Shown here one piece after another: positions 8,095-15,340 of a stretch of DNA of 22,112 nt. The notes beneath the pieces were generated by a model. It searched no databases, was not told the DNA's origin, and worked only from the letters and a program-made list of their open reading frames with translations. Made by a program: the position numbers and the translations under genes. Position 1 is the first letter of the stretch; the number at the start of each line of letters is the position of its first letter. Location of the stretch: IMG/VR virus record IMGVR_UViG_3300035698_031385, positions 1 to 22,112 of that record; one strand, written 5' to 3'. The stretch is from a virus.

Positions 8095-8655
8095 ATGAAA
8101 ATTATTAAAACAGCAAAGTATATAAAAATTTCTGAAACTCAAAAAGAAAAGAAAGATTTTTTTGTAAAAAGAACTAATGAGCATATTGAAAGAGTTCAAA
8201 ATGCCTCTAAAAAAATAGTAGATAAGCATAAAGAATACAAAGATCTTTTAGAGCAAGTTAAAGATCATGATAGTAGTAAATTTAAAGAACCAGAAATGAC
8301 TCCATATATTGAATTAACTTGGAGAAAAAAAGATGGCAAAAAATCTGAATCTACGAAGGAAATAAATGATGCCACGATTTTTCATGTAAAACACAATATG
8401 CACCATCCGGAATATCATTCAGATGATAAGGCAAATATAGACAGCACAAATAGAGATGATTCTATAGAGTGCATAAGTGCTAAAAATATGGATGATATTT
8501 CTGTGGCTGAAATGATAGCAGACTGGCAGGCAGTAGAAGAAGAATTAGGAACAAATGCAACAAGAGAATGGTTTAATAAGAAAAAAGATATTAGATGGAG
8601 TTTTTCTAAAAAACAAGAAAAACTAATTGATAAATTATTAAAAGTTTTTGAGTAG
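8095..8655 (+). CDS. HD-like protein resembling DUF5662
   Basis: A 186-residue protein with a pattern of conserved-looking metal ligands. There is a His at 30 in NEHIERV, the HD pair at 58-59 in DHDSSKF, and H97, H100, H103, H104 and H108 in FHVKHNMHHPEYH, then a helix AEMIADWQAVEEE. This arrangement matches small phage and bacterial proteins of the HD-like DUF5662 type, which are presumed metal-dependent hydrolases without a proven substrate. That assignment comes from memory of the pattern, not a search. The start ATG lies 15 bases after the HNH stop with no Shine-Dalgarno site. The N-terminus (MKIIKTAKYIK) is basic. The following gene starts nine bases after the stop. Confidence 0.72.
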   Translation: MKIIKTAKYIKISETQKEKKDFFVKRTNEHIERVQNASKKIVDKHKEYKDLLEQVKDHDSSKFKEPEMTPYIELTWRKKDGKKSESTKEINDATIFHVKHNMHHPEYHSDDKANIDSTNRDDSIECISAKNMDDISVAEMIADWQAVEEELGTNATREWFNKKKDIRWSFSKKQEKLIDKLLKVFE

Positions 8656-8664
8656 GATAAAATT

Positions 8665-8883
8665 ATGGGTCAACTAGATAGATATTTAAAAGATAAAGTT
8701 CCTGAATTTAGTGATGCCTTGTGGCATAATGAGAGTGGAGATTGTTTGCAAAAAGTTTTTGAAGATGTTGAATTTTATGCAGACATAATAGATGATTTTT
8801 TGACATTGTATAGAGATATGCAAAATAACAAAGTTGTAGGGTATAAAATAAAAAATGTTAAAACTTATGGAAGAGATAATTAA
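8665..8883 (+). CDS. Small acidic protein of unknown function
   Basis: A 72-residue protein with an acidic, helical middle (CLQKVFEDVEFYADIIDDFLTLY) and a short basic tail ending NVKTYGRDN. AGGA at 8654-8657 precedes the ATG by seven bases. I do not recognise a family. Its last ten or so codons lie inside copy 1 of a 91-bp repeat. The same coding tail, including the stop codon, reappears without the rest of the gene at 10986-11020, which shows that the repeat arose by copying from, or recombining with, this locus. Confidence 0.72.
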   Translation: MGQLDRYLKDKVPEFSDALWHNESGDCLQKVFEDVEFYADIIDDFLTLYRDMQNNKVVGYKIKNVKTYGRDN

Positions 8884-8939
8884 TATTTTATTCCTCCCAC
8901 TTTTAAAAGATGTGGGTTTTCGGAGACAAATGTATGAAA
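8849..8939 (+). repeat. 91-bp direct repeat, copy 1 (gene tail, hairpin, RBS, start codon)
   Basis: This segment matches 10986-11076 with two mismatches in 91 bases (8887/11024 and 8932/11069). It covers the last codons and stop of the preceding gene, a hairpin, the CGGAG ribosome binding site and the start codon of the following gene. The two copies are 2137 bases apart in direct orientation. Confidence 0.95.
8893..8925 (+). promoter_or_regulatory. Hairpin plus Shine-Dalgarno leader, copy 1
   Basis: CCCAC (8896-8900) pairs with GTGGG (8912-8916) around an 11-base loop, followed by TTTT (8917-8920) and then the CGGAG ribosome binding site at 8921-8925. It looks like a weak intrinsic terminator. 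Alternatively, TCC at 8892-8894 could pair with the GGA of the ribosome binding site and hide it, making the element a translational switch. The sequence alone does not decide between these. Confidence 0.6.
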
Positions 8940-9215
8940 ATTATTATTTCTAAAAATATAAAAAATAAAATGATTGAAGAACTGGCAGAATTTTCTCACA
9001 GTTCGTGGTCTGGGTGGATGAAATATTTATTCAGTAAATCAACATCTGATGAAGATGAAAGAGAAGTTATTCCTAAAGAATTAGTAGACAGATGGAAAAG
9101 ACAGCTTGGAACTGATTACAAAGACCTATCAGAAGGCGAAAAAGAATCCGATAGAGATGAAGCTAAAAAAATATTGAAAATTGTAAATAAATATAAAGGA
9201 CAAACTTATGAATAA
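8934..9215 (+). CDS. Small conserved-type phage protein, RyR-domain-like
   Basis: A 93-residue protein starting at the ATG at 8934, eight bases after GGAG (8922-8925). The in-frame ATG at 8910 lies inside the hairpin and is rejected. The sequence IEELAEFSHSSWSGWMKY ... VIPKELVDRWKRQL ... YKDLSEGEKESDRDEAKKIL has the order of elements seen in RyR domains and related small phage proteins: a His-x-x-Trp helix, a Pro-x-x-L-V segment, then L-x-E-x-EK-x-x-DR. The molecular function of such stand-alone phage proteins is not established as far as I know. It overlaps the next gene by eight bases. Confidence 0.78.
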   Translation: MKIIISKNIKNKMIEELAEFSHSSWSGWMKYLFSKSTSDEDEREVIPKELVDRWKRQLGTDYKDLSEGEKESDRDEAKKILKIVNKYKGQTYE

Positions 9216-9633
9216 GCACGCACAATCATCTATTTGGGATAGTTTGATTGACATAATGCCTGAATTAAAAAATAAAATTGTTAAAAGTCCTGACTATGTA
9301 GATTCCACTATAGCTAAATCTCTTTATAATATATGGAGAAATAGTTCTCAAGAAGCAAAAAGAAAAGTTTTTAAGAAGCCAGTTACTTTAAGTCAAGATG
9401 AAGTAAATAGGATGAAAGAAGCTGGATTAGTTAAAGCTATTGGTGATAACCTTGAAGTAACTGACAAAGGACAAAAAATTATTAGGATTATGATTTTAGG
9501 AGATGATAGGTCTATATTTGAGGATGATGGTGTTGTTATAGATTATAATAAAGCACTTGATAATTCTAAAGGAGTAAAAACTGCTAAAAGTTATAAAGTA
9601 GCACATAGTTGGTGGGATAGATTTAAAAAATAA
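9208..9633 (+). CDS. Winged-helix-like protein of unknown function
   Basis: A 141-residue protein. The central part (VTLSQDEVNRMKEAGLVKAI, then LEVTDKGQKIIRIMI, residues about 54-96) has the outline of a winged helix: a helix ending in a GL turn followed by a beta wing with L-x-x-T-x-K-G. It could bind DNA or act as a structural adaptor. The C-terminus is basic and aromatic (SYKVAHSWWDRFKK), which resembles in reverse position the aromatic/lysine tags seen at other N-termini. The start overlaps the previous gene by eight bases with AAAGGA nearby (about 9196-9201), so translation is coupled. Family unknown. Confidence 0.72.
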   Translation: MNKHAQSSIWDSLIDIMPELKNKIVKSPDYVDSTIAKSLYNIWRNSSQEAKRKVFKKPVTLSQDEVNRMKEAGLVKAIGDNLEVTDKGQKIIRIMILGDDRSIFEDDGVVIDYNKALDNSKGVKTAKSYKVAHSWWDRFKK

Positions 9634-9649
9634 TATTTAAGAGAAAAAT

Positions 9650-10087
9650 ATGCCAGAAGTAATTGTATTATATAAAACTAAAACAGAACCAGTAAAAGAA
9701 AAATCACAAAGAGAGTTAGTGTGGTATGATTCTTTGAAAAAAGAACTTTTGACTTTTTGTGGCGGAAAATTAAGTTTTGAGTATAGGGAAGATGAATATT
9801 TAAAAAAGATGGGGGCAGCAGAAAGACAAAAAAGAGGTATCCATTCTGTTTTTAGGATGTTACCTAAAGTAGAAGATTTAGAAGTTTTTAATTATAACAA
9901 AACAAAAACAAATAGTAACGAAAAAGAAGTTAAAAAGTGGTTTAATAATTATATTAATTATAACATTACAAATATTTTAATAGTTAGTTATGATAAAAAT
10001 GGAATAATGGTGGATGTGCCCAAAAAAGAAATGGATGATTTTTTATATCAATGCGAAAGGGATGGACTTAAGGCGTTGTCAATTTAA
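9650..10087 (+). CDS. Unknown 145-residue protein
   Basis: I do not recognise this protein. It has an N-terminal strand (PEVIVLYKTKT), a basic helical middle and a C-terminal part that looks alpha/beta (NITNILIVSYDKNGIMVDVPKKEMDDFLYQCERDG). This end could be a small ferredoxin-like fold. It contains two cysteines but no metal-binding spacing. The start has only a weak GAGA (9641-9644) before it. It sits in the accessory gene run between the two copies of the 91-bp repeat, a segment that could be lost by recombination between them. Confidence 0.72.
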   Translation: MPEVIVLYKTKTEPVKEKSQRELVWYDSLKKELLTFCGGKLSFEYREDEYLKKMGAAERQKRGIHSVFRMLPKVEDLEVFNYNKTKTNSNEKEVKKWFNNYINYNITNILIVSYDKNGIMVDVPKKEMDDFLYQCERDGLKALSI

Positions 10088-10128
10088 ATTAAACAAAAAA
10101 TAATATTTTAAAATTAGGAGACAATTTT

Positions 10129-10320
10129 ATGAAAGAAATAGAAAGCAAAAATTATTTTAAGTTAGCTGGTAAAAAGGAGAGGAAGAAAAGAGATAGGACT
10201 GGTCCTTTTGAAGGATCTGCCCAAAAATCTATTTCAGATAAAGGGAAAAGAAAAGAAAAGGGAGAAGATTGCCCTTATGAAGAAAAATCAGAAACATCGA
10301 AAAAGGAAATAAAGGAGTAA
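10129..10320 (+). CDS. Small highly charged protein
   Basis: A 63-residue, mostly disordered, Lys- and Glu-rich protein. It begins MKEIESKNYFKLAGKKE, where NYFKLAGKK resembles the aromatic-F-K tag of other proteins in the window. GGAG at 10117-10120 lies eight bases before the ATG. It ends four bases before the next gene, and its last codons overlap that gene's AAAGGAG ribosome binding site. It is short and of low complexity, but the good ribosome binding site and the tight spacing support it being real. Confidence 0.65.
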   Translation: MKEIESKNYFKLAGKKERKKRDRTGPFEGSAQKSISDKGKRKEKGEDCPYEEKSETSKKEIKE

Positions 10321-10324
10321 TGTA

Positions 10325-10558
10325 ATGAATAAAAGATATTTTTTTAATTCGCGTTCTAGAAGAGATGAATTAGAACCTTGTGGCAGAGGTAGAGGTTTAC
10401 CTCCTTGTGGAGGAGGAGGAGGAGGAAGAGGAAGAGGATTAGGTAGAGGTAGAACTATGGGTGGAGGTTTAGGAAGAAATATGGGAGAATGTTCAATAGG
10501 AGGTCCAGGTTATGGCAGAGGTGGAGGCAGAGGACAGGGTAGAAATAGACTTGACTAA
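10325..10558 (+). CDS. Tiny glycine/arginine-rich (RG/RGG) protein
   Basis: A 77-residue protein composed almost entirely of Gly and Arg after residue 17, with repeated GRGRG, GGGR and GRGGGRG units. RGG-rich segments typically bind RNA or single-stranded nucleic acid and can drive condensation; whether this one does is inference. The N-terminus, MNKRYFFNSRSRRDE, is basic and aromatic. AAAGGAG at 10311-10317 gives a strong ribosome binding site seven bases before the ATG. Its Gly codons are mainly GGA and GGT, so it is locally G-rich in an otherwise AT-rich genome. The well-formed start argues against a chance frame. Confidence 0.72.
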   Translation: MNKRYFFNSRSRRDELEPCGRGRGLPPCGGGGGGRGRGLGRGRTMGGGLGRNMGECSIGGPGYGRGGGRGQGRNRLD

Positions 10559-10576
10559 TTAGATAGAAACAAAGTA

Positions 10577-10945
10577 ATGATTAAGCATTATTTAAAAGTT
10601 GAAATAGCAGACACTCCTTCTCAACATGAGAGAGGGTTGATGTTTAGAAAAAAACTAGGAGAAGATGAAGGTATGCTTTTTAATTTTAAAAGTCCTCAAA
10701 ATTTAAGATTTTGGGGAGTAAATACCTATATTCCCTTGGCAATTGCTTTTGTTTCTTCTGACAATGTAATTAAAAAAATATCATATATTAGTCCAGGTAA
10801 TGACGATACTATATGTAGTGATGTTGATTGTGACCGAGCTATTGAGGCTAATTATGATTTTTTTACAAAAAATAATGTAAAAATAGGAGATAAAGTAGAA
10901 ATAATGAATGAAGATTATACTACATTAGTAAAATTCGTTAAATAG
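10577..10945 (+). CDS. DUF192 family protein
   Basis: A 122-residue protein that fits the DUF192 pattern closely. It reads VEIADTPSQHERGLMFRKKL, then EDEGMLFNF, then LRFWGVNTYIPLAIAFV, and finally the I-G-DKVEI strand. Most bacterial members carry a signal peptide; this one begins directly with the domain, so it is probably cytoplasmic. The usual Met-x-x-Thr before the IPL-I motif is GVNT here. The biochemical role of the family is not established. The ATG at 10577 has no clear Shine-Dalgarno site. It lies between the RG-rich gene and copy 2 of the 91-bp repeat. Confidence 0.85.
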   Translation: MIKHYLKVEIADTPSQHERGLMFRKKLGEDEGMLFNFKSPQNLRFWGVNTYIPLAIAFVSSDNVIKKISYISPGNDDTICSDVDCDRAIEANYDFFTKNNVKIGDKVEIMNEDYTTLVKFVK

Positions 10946-10985
10946 ACAATAGGAGATTATTGTTAATTATTTAAGTTCAATTTTT

Positions 10986-11076
10986 TAAAAAATGTTAAAA
11001 CTTATGGAAGAGATAATTAATATCTTATTCCTCCCACTTTTAAAAGATGTGGGTTTTCGGAGACAAATTTATGAAA
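10986..11076 (+). repeat. 91-bp direct repeat, copy 2 (orphan gene tail, hairpin, RBS, start codon)
   Basis: This is the second copy of the segment at 8849-8939. It carries an orphan copy of the last codons and stop of the 8665 gene (codons for NVKTYGRDN), although no full gene precedes it here. It ends at the start of a different gene. The 40 bases between the DUF192 stop and this repeat hold nothing else I can recognise. Confidence 0.95.
11030..11062 (+). promoter_or_regulatory. Hairpin plus Shine-Dalgarno leader, copy 2
   Basis: CCCAC (11033-11037) pairs with GTGGG (11049-11053), followed by TTTT (11054-11057) and GGAG at 11059-11062. The hairpin, loop and ribosome binding site are identical in both copies, which suggests that the element itself, not just its neighbours, is functional. 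Confidence 0.6.
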
Positions 11077-11436
11077 TATATGTTGGCAGAAATTAGAGGA
11101 ATACAAAGAGGACTTGTAGCATTAAGTCAAATGACTCTTCCAATCACATTGTCATATAGACTAGGAAAGCTTATGAATGTTTGTAATGAAGAGGCTATGG
11201 CTATTGAAGAAGCAAGAGTAAAATTAGTAAAACAATATGCTAAAGACGATCCCGATAAGCCAGGAGAGTTAATGGTTACTCCTGAGCATAATGAGAAATT
11301 TAAAGAAGAATTTATTAAATTTTTACAAGAAGAAACAGAAATAGATTTTACTCCTATTCCCATAAGTGAATTTGGAGATGTTAAAATTTCTCCACTTGAT
11401 ATTTCTGGTTTATCTAAAATTATTACTGACAAATAA
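11071..11436 (+). CDS. Small phage protein of a widespread type, function unknown
   Basis: A 121-residue protein starting at the ATG at 11071, eight bases after GGAG. The in-frame ATG at 11047 lies inside the hairpin and is rejected. The layout resembles many 110-140 residue tailed-phage proteins of unknown function: a helical first half (LPITLSYRLGKLMNVCNEEAMAIEEARVKLVKQY), a PEHNEKFKEEFIKFLQEE helix, and an acidic strand-rich end with TEIDFTPIPISEF. I recall similar proteins being annotated only as domains of unknown function. It shares its 5' leader with the 8934 gene but no protein similarity. Confidence 0.78.
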   Translation: MKYMLAEIRGIQRGLVALSQMTLPITLSYRLGKLMNVCNEEAMAIEEARVKLVKQYAKDDPDKPGELMVTPEHNEKFKEEFIKFLQEETEIDFTPIPISEFGDVKISPLDISGLSKIITDK

Positions 11437-11479
11437 TAAAAATCAAGGAATTAATTTTATTTTTTATAAAATATAATAA

Positions 11480-13765
11480 ATGAAGATTATAAAAATTAAA
11501 AGAGAAGGTAACAAAAAATATGCTATAAAATTTAATGAGCAGTATGATTGGTTTGATGATGAAACTTCTCAAGAGATGAGAGATTACCAATCAAACGAAG
11601 CTGATGATTTTGAAATAGTTAACTGGGAGGCTAATGAGGAAGAACTTCCTGTATTTAAAATAGATGAATATGATGAAGATGCAGGAGGTTATTTAGTCGA
11701 TGATTTTGTGAAAGAGGAGGAAGTTCCAGAAAGGTTTGTGGAACAAGAACCCACACTTCAAAAACGCGATAATTTTGAAGAAAAAAAGGAAGAGATAGAT
11801 GAAGTAGATGAATCGGTAGCAAAAAAAGTAGAGTCAGATGAAAGATCTCCTGATTTTGCTACTGTTGAAGATGCATTAAAAGCAGCAATAGAAGAAAATA
11901 GAGTTATAGAAATATTTTATGTAACTAAAGGTCGAGGAAATAAGAAGAGATATTTAAAAAGAGAAGTAGGACTTCCTAGGACGGAAGGTGGAGGAGTTCA
12001 TATTCATAGAATAATTGAGCCTCATTATATATATATAGCAAAAAATGGGAACTCTATTGTTGTTACATATGATAGGTCAGTTAGACATATTAGAGCTTTT
12101 ATAATTGATAATATTTATGACTATAATTTTACAAAAAGTAGAAAAACAAAAAAAGATCAATATTTTAAACCAAGAATGAGAGTGATTCCAAATTCTGGAA
12201 AAGGAATAATGTCAATGGAAAATATAAATGATAAACTGAATAAGATTGCTTTTACTTTAAAAGATAAAGGGATGAGCAAATCGTCTTTAATTGTGCAGGA
12301 AGCTGTTAAGGCTGCTGTTAATTACAAAAAAGCACAATATGTTGGCATTCAGGGATATTGGCTAAAAAATAGAAGATGTTGGGATAATTGCTATAGGCAT
12401 AAAAGAACTTCTAAGCCAGAGATGGCAGCTCAGGAAGTGTGGATGGAATGTTGGGATGAATATAAAGACTCTATCAATAAAAATGATAGCGGATGGGAAA
12501 AATATGCTAGTGATGATAGTCTTAATATCGATAAAAAAGCAGAACAAGAATGGAATAAAATATTTGCAGAAAAAATAGATAAAAAAGTTAAAGAAGGGTT
12601 GTCTAGACCTGAATCTATTTATATAGTTATTGAAGATGAATCTCAAAAATATTCTACTAAAATTATTGAATCTGCTTCTGATTTGATGACATTAGCAGAT
12701 ACTTTTACTCAAAATGGACATGAAGAAATAGGAAAACAAATGGCAGAGGTTTCTGTAGAAATGTTAAAAGAAGCGCAGTTTAGTGGAGGGTGGTCGGGGG
12801 CCTTAAATAAAATGAGAAAATACAATCCTTTTTCAAGTAAAAGCCGAGAGAAGGGGCGTGTAGGGGATATTATAACTCGTCTTAAAAATATTTCTCAACA
12901 ATCTTTGCAGTTGGCAAATCAATTTAATACTATAGTGCAGCAATCACGTCAATATGGGGTGGATGAGCAAGCATATCAACAACAACAGCAGGAGCAACAG
13001 CAAAAACGGGAGCAAACAATGCAAAATGTTAAATCTGCTCCGGGAAAGGCTTTTAATTGGTTAAAAGATAAAGGGAAACAAGTAATACCATCTATTCAAC
13101 AAGGAGTGTCGTCTTTAAGTAAGAGTGATGTAGGTATAAAAATAGCTGCTCCAGTTGACCCTTCTTTTGCTCAAGGTGCTAATGATTACACAATTCAATT
13201 AAGAGATGAATTCCAAACTTTTTTAGGGAATATAAGAAATGAAGCTTCCTCAATGAGTCAAATAGCTGCCCAAACTCAAGATCTTGAATCTAAACAAAGG
13301 GCTTCTCAAGCTTCTCAAAGAATGATGGAATTTATTCAAAAAGCTACTCCTTTTGAGCAAGCTTTTAATCAAAGAAGCGAAATGGTTAATCAGTCTGATG
13401 AATTAGTAGGATATATGCAAAGTTTTGCTAATGATATCAATAATATACAAATGGGTATGTTTAATGCTGATAATCAACAGGATGTTGATAAAGATGGGGT
13501 GGTAGATTCAGTAGATGTTGATGATAATAATAATGGAGTTGATGATAGAATGGAAGATTTGGCCCCAGTAGAAGGAGATCTTTCTAACTTTGCCAATCAA
13601 TTATTGGGATCACAAGATGCTACTCACAAACAAATGATTAATAGAATTTTAAATAAGACTATGACTCAGATAGATCTTGAATTTATACTTAATAATTTTA
13701 AAGGTTCTCTTAATAAGCCTAATTGGGAACAATTTAAAAGTTTGCTGGAAAATTCAAATCGATAA
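11480..13765 (+). CDS. Large multidomain protein: WYL-like domain, Q-rich region, calcium-loop motif
   Basis: A 761-residue protein. Residues 1-125 are acidic. Residues about 127-217 resemble a WYL domain: a helix DALKAAIEENRVIEIFYVTK, then strands with IIEPHYIYIAKNG and YDRSVRHIRAFIIDNI. WYL domains bind ligands or nucleic acid in regulators, but no HTH is present here. A Cys/Trp cluster follows (GYWLKNRRCWDNCYRHK ... MECW, about 292-324). Residues about 490-515 are Gln-rich. Near 668-690 lies DVDKDGVVDSVDVDDNNNG, the spacing of thrombospondin type 3 or dockerin-like calcium loops. The rest is helical. The ATG at 11480 lacks a Shine-Dalgarno site. A structural or virion-associated role is possible; the function is unknown. 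Confidence 0.85.
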   Translation: MKIIKIKREGNKKYAIKFNEQYDWFDDETSQEMRDYQSNEADDFEIVNWEANEEELPVFKIDEYDEDAGGYLVDDFVKEEEVPERFVEQEPTLQKRDNFEEKKEEIDEVDESVAKKVESDERSPDFATVEDALKAAIEENRVIEIFYVTKGRGNKKRYLKREVGLPRTEGGGVHIHRIIEPHYIYIAKNGNSIVVTYDRSVRHIRAFIIDNIYDYNFTKSRKTKKDQYFKPRMRVIPNSGKGIMSMENINDKLNKIAFTLKDKGMSKSSLIVQEAVKAAVNYKKAQYVGIQGYWLKNRRCWDNCYRHKRTSKPEMAAQEVWMECWDEYKDSINKNDSGWEKYASDDSLNIDKKAEQEWNKIFAEKIDKKVKEGLSRPESIYIVIEDESQKYSTKIIESASDLMTLADTFTQNGHEEIGKQMAEVSVEMLKEAQFSGGWSGALNKMRKYNPFSSKSREKGRVGDIITRLKNISQQSLQLANQFNTIVQQSRQYGVDEQAYQQQQQEQQQKREQTMQNVKSAPGKAFNWLKDKGKQVIPSIQQGVSSLSKSDVGIKIAAPVDPSFAQGANDYTIQLRDEFQTFLGNIRNEASSMSQIAAQTQDLESKQRASQASQRMMEFIQKATPFEQAFNQRSEMVNQSDELVGYMQSFANDINNIQMGMFNADNQQDVDKDGVVDSVDVDDNNNGVDDRMEDLAPVEGDLSNFANQLLGSQDATHKQMINRILNKTMTQIDLEFILNNFKGSLNKPNWEQFKSLLENSNR

Positions 13766-13861
13766 ATAAAATAAAATAAAAATAAAGGTTTTTAATAATT
13801 AAATTAAAACACTATTAAATATAGTATTAAAATCTAAGAATTTTTAAAGGAGAACAATAAA

Positions 13862-14539
13862 ATGCAGTTAATTACAAATAGAATTCAAACTGGCAAACCT
13901 GGTTGTTTTGAGGACTTTATCGAAAAGTACCAAAAAGAACATCAGGAGAAGGTAGCTTCGGTAGATGAAGAAGTGAAGGTTGCGGCAGAACAAGAAGAAG
14001 CAGATTCTAGTGGACAATTGGATGTTGAGCCACTACATCAAGAAGGAGAATCTACTACCATGCCAAAAGCTGGACCTTCTGCAAAAAAAGATGAGGGAGA
14101 AAAATCTGCTGTTGCAGATACAAATCCCGAAAAAGATGGAAAAGATTCTGGGCAACCTAAAGCTGAAGGGTCAGAAAAATTTACCAACGATCCAGAAACT
14201 CCTACTAAAGGAAAAAAAGAAGGAGGGGAGGATGAGGAGACTAAGACCGCTAAGGAAAAAGATAATGTGAAAGAAGCAGCTTTAGAAGATTTGCCTCAGG
14301 AAGTTCAAGATAAGATCAAAGGAAAGTCTTCTGATGATGCTGAAGAAGAAAAAGAACAAGAAGAAGATGAAGAAGACAAGGAAGTTAAAGAAGAAAACAA
14401 GGAAGAGAAAGAAGCTGTTAGTAAAACTCAATTTGTGAAGTGGGCTAATCTTGATTCTAAAAATAAAGAGTTTCTTGTTAAGTATTGGAAGCAGTTGTTT
14501 GGAGATGATTATGTAAATGCTTTGGTTTCTGATAAATAA
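13862..14539 (+). CDS. Acidic low-complexity protein with a conserved-looking C-terminal helix
   Basis: A 225-residue protein dominated by Glu and Lys between residues about 25 and 185, so almost certainly disordered there. The N-terminus (MQLITNRIQTGKPGCFEDFIEKYQKEH) and the C-terminus (TQFVKWANLDSKNKEFLVKYWKQLFGDDYVNAL) look folded and amphipathic. The latter resembles short helical docking segments in phage structural proteins. AAAGGAG at 13846-13852 precedes the ATG by nine bases. A +1-frame overlapping ORF is a shadow of the lysine-rich codons. It is followed 33 bases later by another gene, so the two are probably co-transcribed. The function is unknown. Confidence 0.82.
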   Translation: MQLITNRIQTGKPGCFEDFIEKYQKEHQEKVASVDEEVKVAAEQEEADSSGQLDVEPLHQEGESTTMPKAGPSAKKDEGEKSAVADTNPEKDGKDSGQPKAEGSEKFTNDPETPTKGKKEGGEDEETKTAKEKDNVKEAALEDLPQEVQDKIKGKSSDDAEEEKEQEEDEEDKEVKEENKEEKEAVSKTQFVKWANLDSKNKEFLVKYWKQLFGDDYVNALVSDK

Positions 14540-14572
14540 AATAATAATATTTTTTAAAATGGAGTTAATGCT

Positions 14573-15340
14573 ATGGCTCTTGTTCCATCAGGCAAAACGC
14601 GTGTAATGGTTGCACAGAATTTTTCTACACTTCCTTCTCTTTCTGAAGGGATAGGGAATGCAACTGTAGCCGACGAAGAAAGAGGTCCCCTTTATTTTGA
14701 AGATGATAATTTAGACACCGAAGGGGCCATGAATGAAGACATAGGAGAAGAAACTATTAATGATGATGTTAGTATAGACACAAAGGAAGAGGATCTTTCT
14801 CCTGAAAAAAATAGAAAAACTCTTACTTCTTATATTTTTGAAAAATTACAACAATATGGATATCCTGGCAGAAGACTACAAGAATTTAAATCTGAATTTG
14901 TGAAAGAATCTGTTTCTCCTGAAGGAGTTAAGGATATTGAAGTTGTTATTCCTGATAAAAAATATCCTGATGAAAAAGGATTTACTGATACTATAGAAAA
15001 TGAAGAATTAAAAAGTATTGCTCATGAAGTTAATAAAGCATTTGGTTTAAATTTTAATGGAGCAGATAGGGCTGGAGGAAAATGGACAATTAAATTTACT
15101 TCAGCTAGTATTGTTAATCCAGAGGAAGAAGCAATTTCTCATGATTCTCTTGATCAGGTATATGGCAAACCTGATAAAAGTAATCAACTAGGACAAAAAC
15201 CTGTTGTTGATAATAAGTCTTCTATGAGAGCAGCTTCTACTATTAGGGAAATGATCAAAGATAAAAAAGACGGAACAGTTCAAAAATTACAAAAAATAAA
15301 TGGAGAACAAAATGCTTCAAAAAATGTCAGATCAACATAA
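14573..15340 (+). CDS. Unknown hydrophilic protein
   Basis: A 255-residue protein that I do not recognise. Residues 1-75 are acidic. Residues about 80-190 look like a compact alpha/beta domain (LTSYIFEKLQQYGYPGRRLQEFKSEFV, then IEVVIPDKKYP, then AHEVNKAFGLNFNGADRAGGKWTIKF), similar in outline to small domains that pair a helix with a beta sheet. The C-terminus is polar and basic. GGAG at 14561-14564 precedes the ATG by eight bases. Its 3' end overlaps the next gene by 29 bases. It shares strong ribosome binding and spacing with its neighbours in the 13862-17637 block that leads to the portal gene. Confidence 0.83.
   Translation: MALVPSGKTRVMVAQNFSTLPSLSEGIGNATVADEERGPLYFEDDNLDTEGAMNEDIGEETINDDVSIDTKEEDLSPEKNRKTLTSYIFEKLQQYGYPGRRLQEFKSEFVKESVSPEGVKDIEVVIPDKKYPDEKGFTDTIENEELKSIAHEVNKAFGLNFNGADRAGGKWTIKFTSASIVNPEEEAISHDSLDQVYGKPDKSNQLGQKPVVDNKSSMRAASTIREMIKDKKDGTVQKLQKINGEQNASKNVRST

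Noticed and set aside
8910-8933. An upstream in-frame start giving the N-terminus MWVFGDK
   Set aside because: The same MWVFGDK occurs at 11047, which suggests a shared peptide. It results only from the duplicated hairpin/RBS sequence. The GGAG site lies downstream of that ATG and fits the ATG at 8934.
11047-11070. An upstream in-frame start giving MWVFGDK in the second copy
   Set aside because: Same reason as for the first copy; the ATG at 11071 has the correct GGAG spacing.
11454-11472. AT-only inverted repeat ATTTTAT/ATAAAAT before the 11480 gene
   Set aside because: It has no G-C pairs in a very AT-rich context; too weak to call a terminator or operator.
12362-12646. Minus-strand Phe/Ile-rich frame
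   Set aside because: It is the complement of the lysine-rich part of the 11480 gene, with no start signal.
13811-13825. Small inverted repeat ACTAT/ATAGT before the 13862 gene
   Set aside because: Only five A/T-rich pairs; expected by chance at this base composition.
13980-14270. A +1-frame ORF rich in Lys and Leu inside the 13862 gene
   Set aside because: It is a shadow of repeated GAA/AAA codons, with no ribosome binding site.
15312-15340. A possible frameshift between the 14573 and 15312 genes at an A-rich site
   Set aside because: The downstream frame is +1, not -1, relative to the first. The second gene has its own GGAG and ATG, so a normal overlap explains it.
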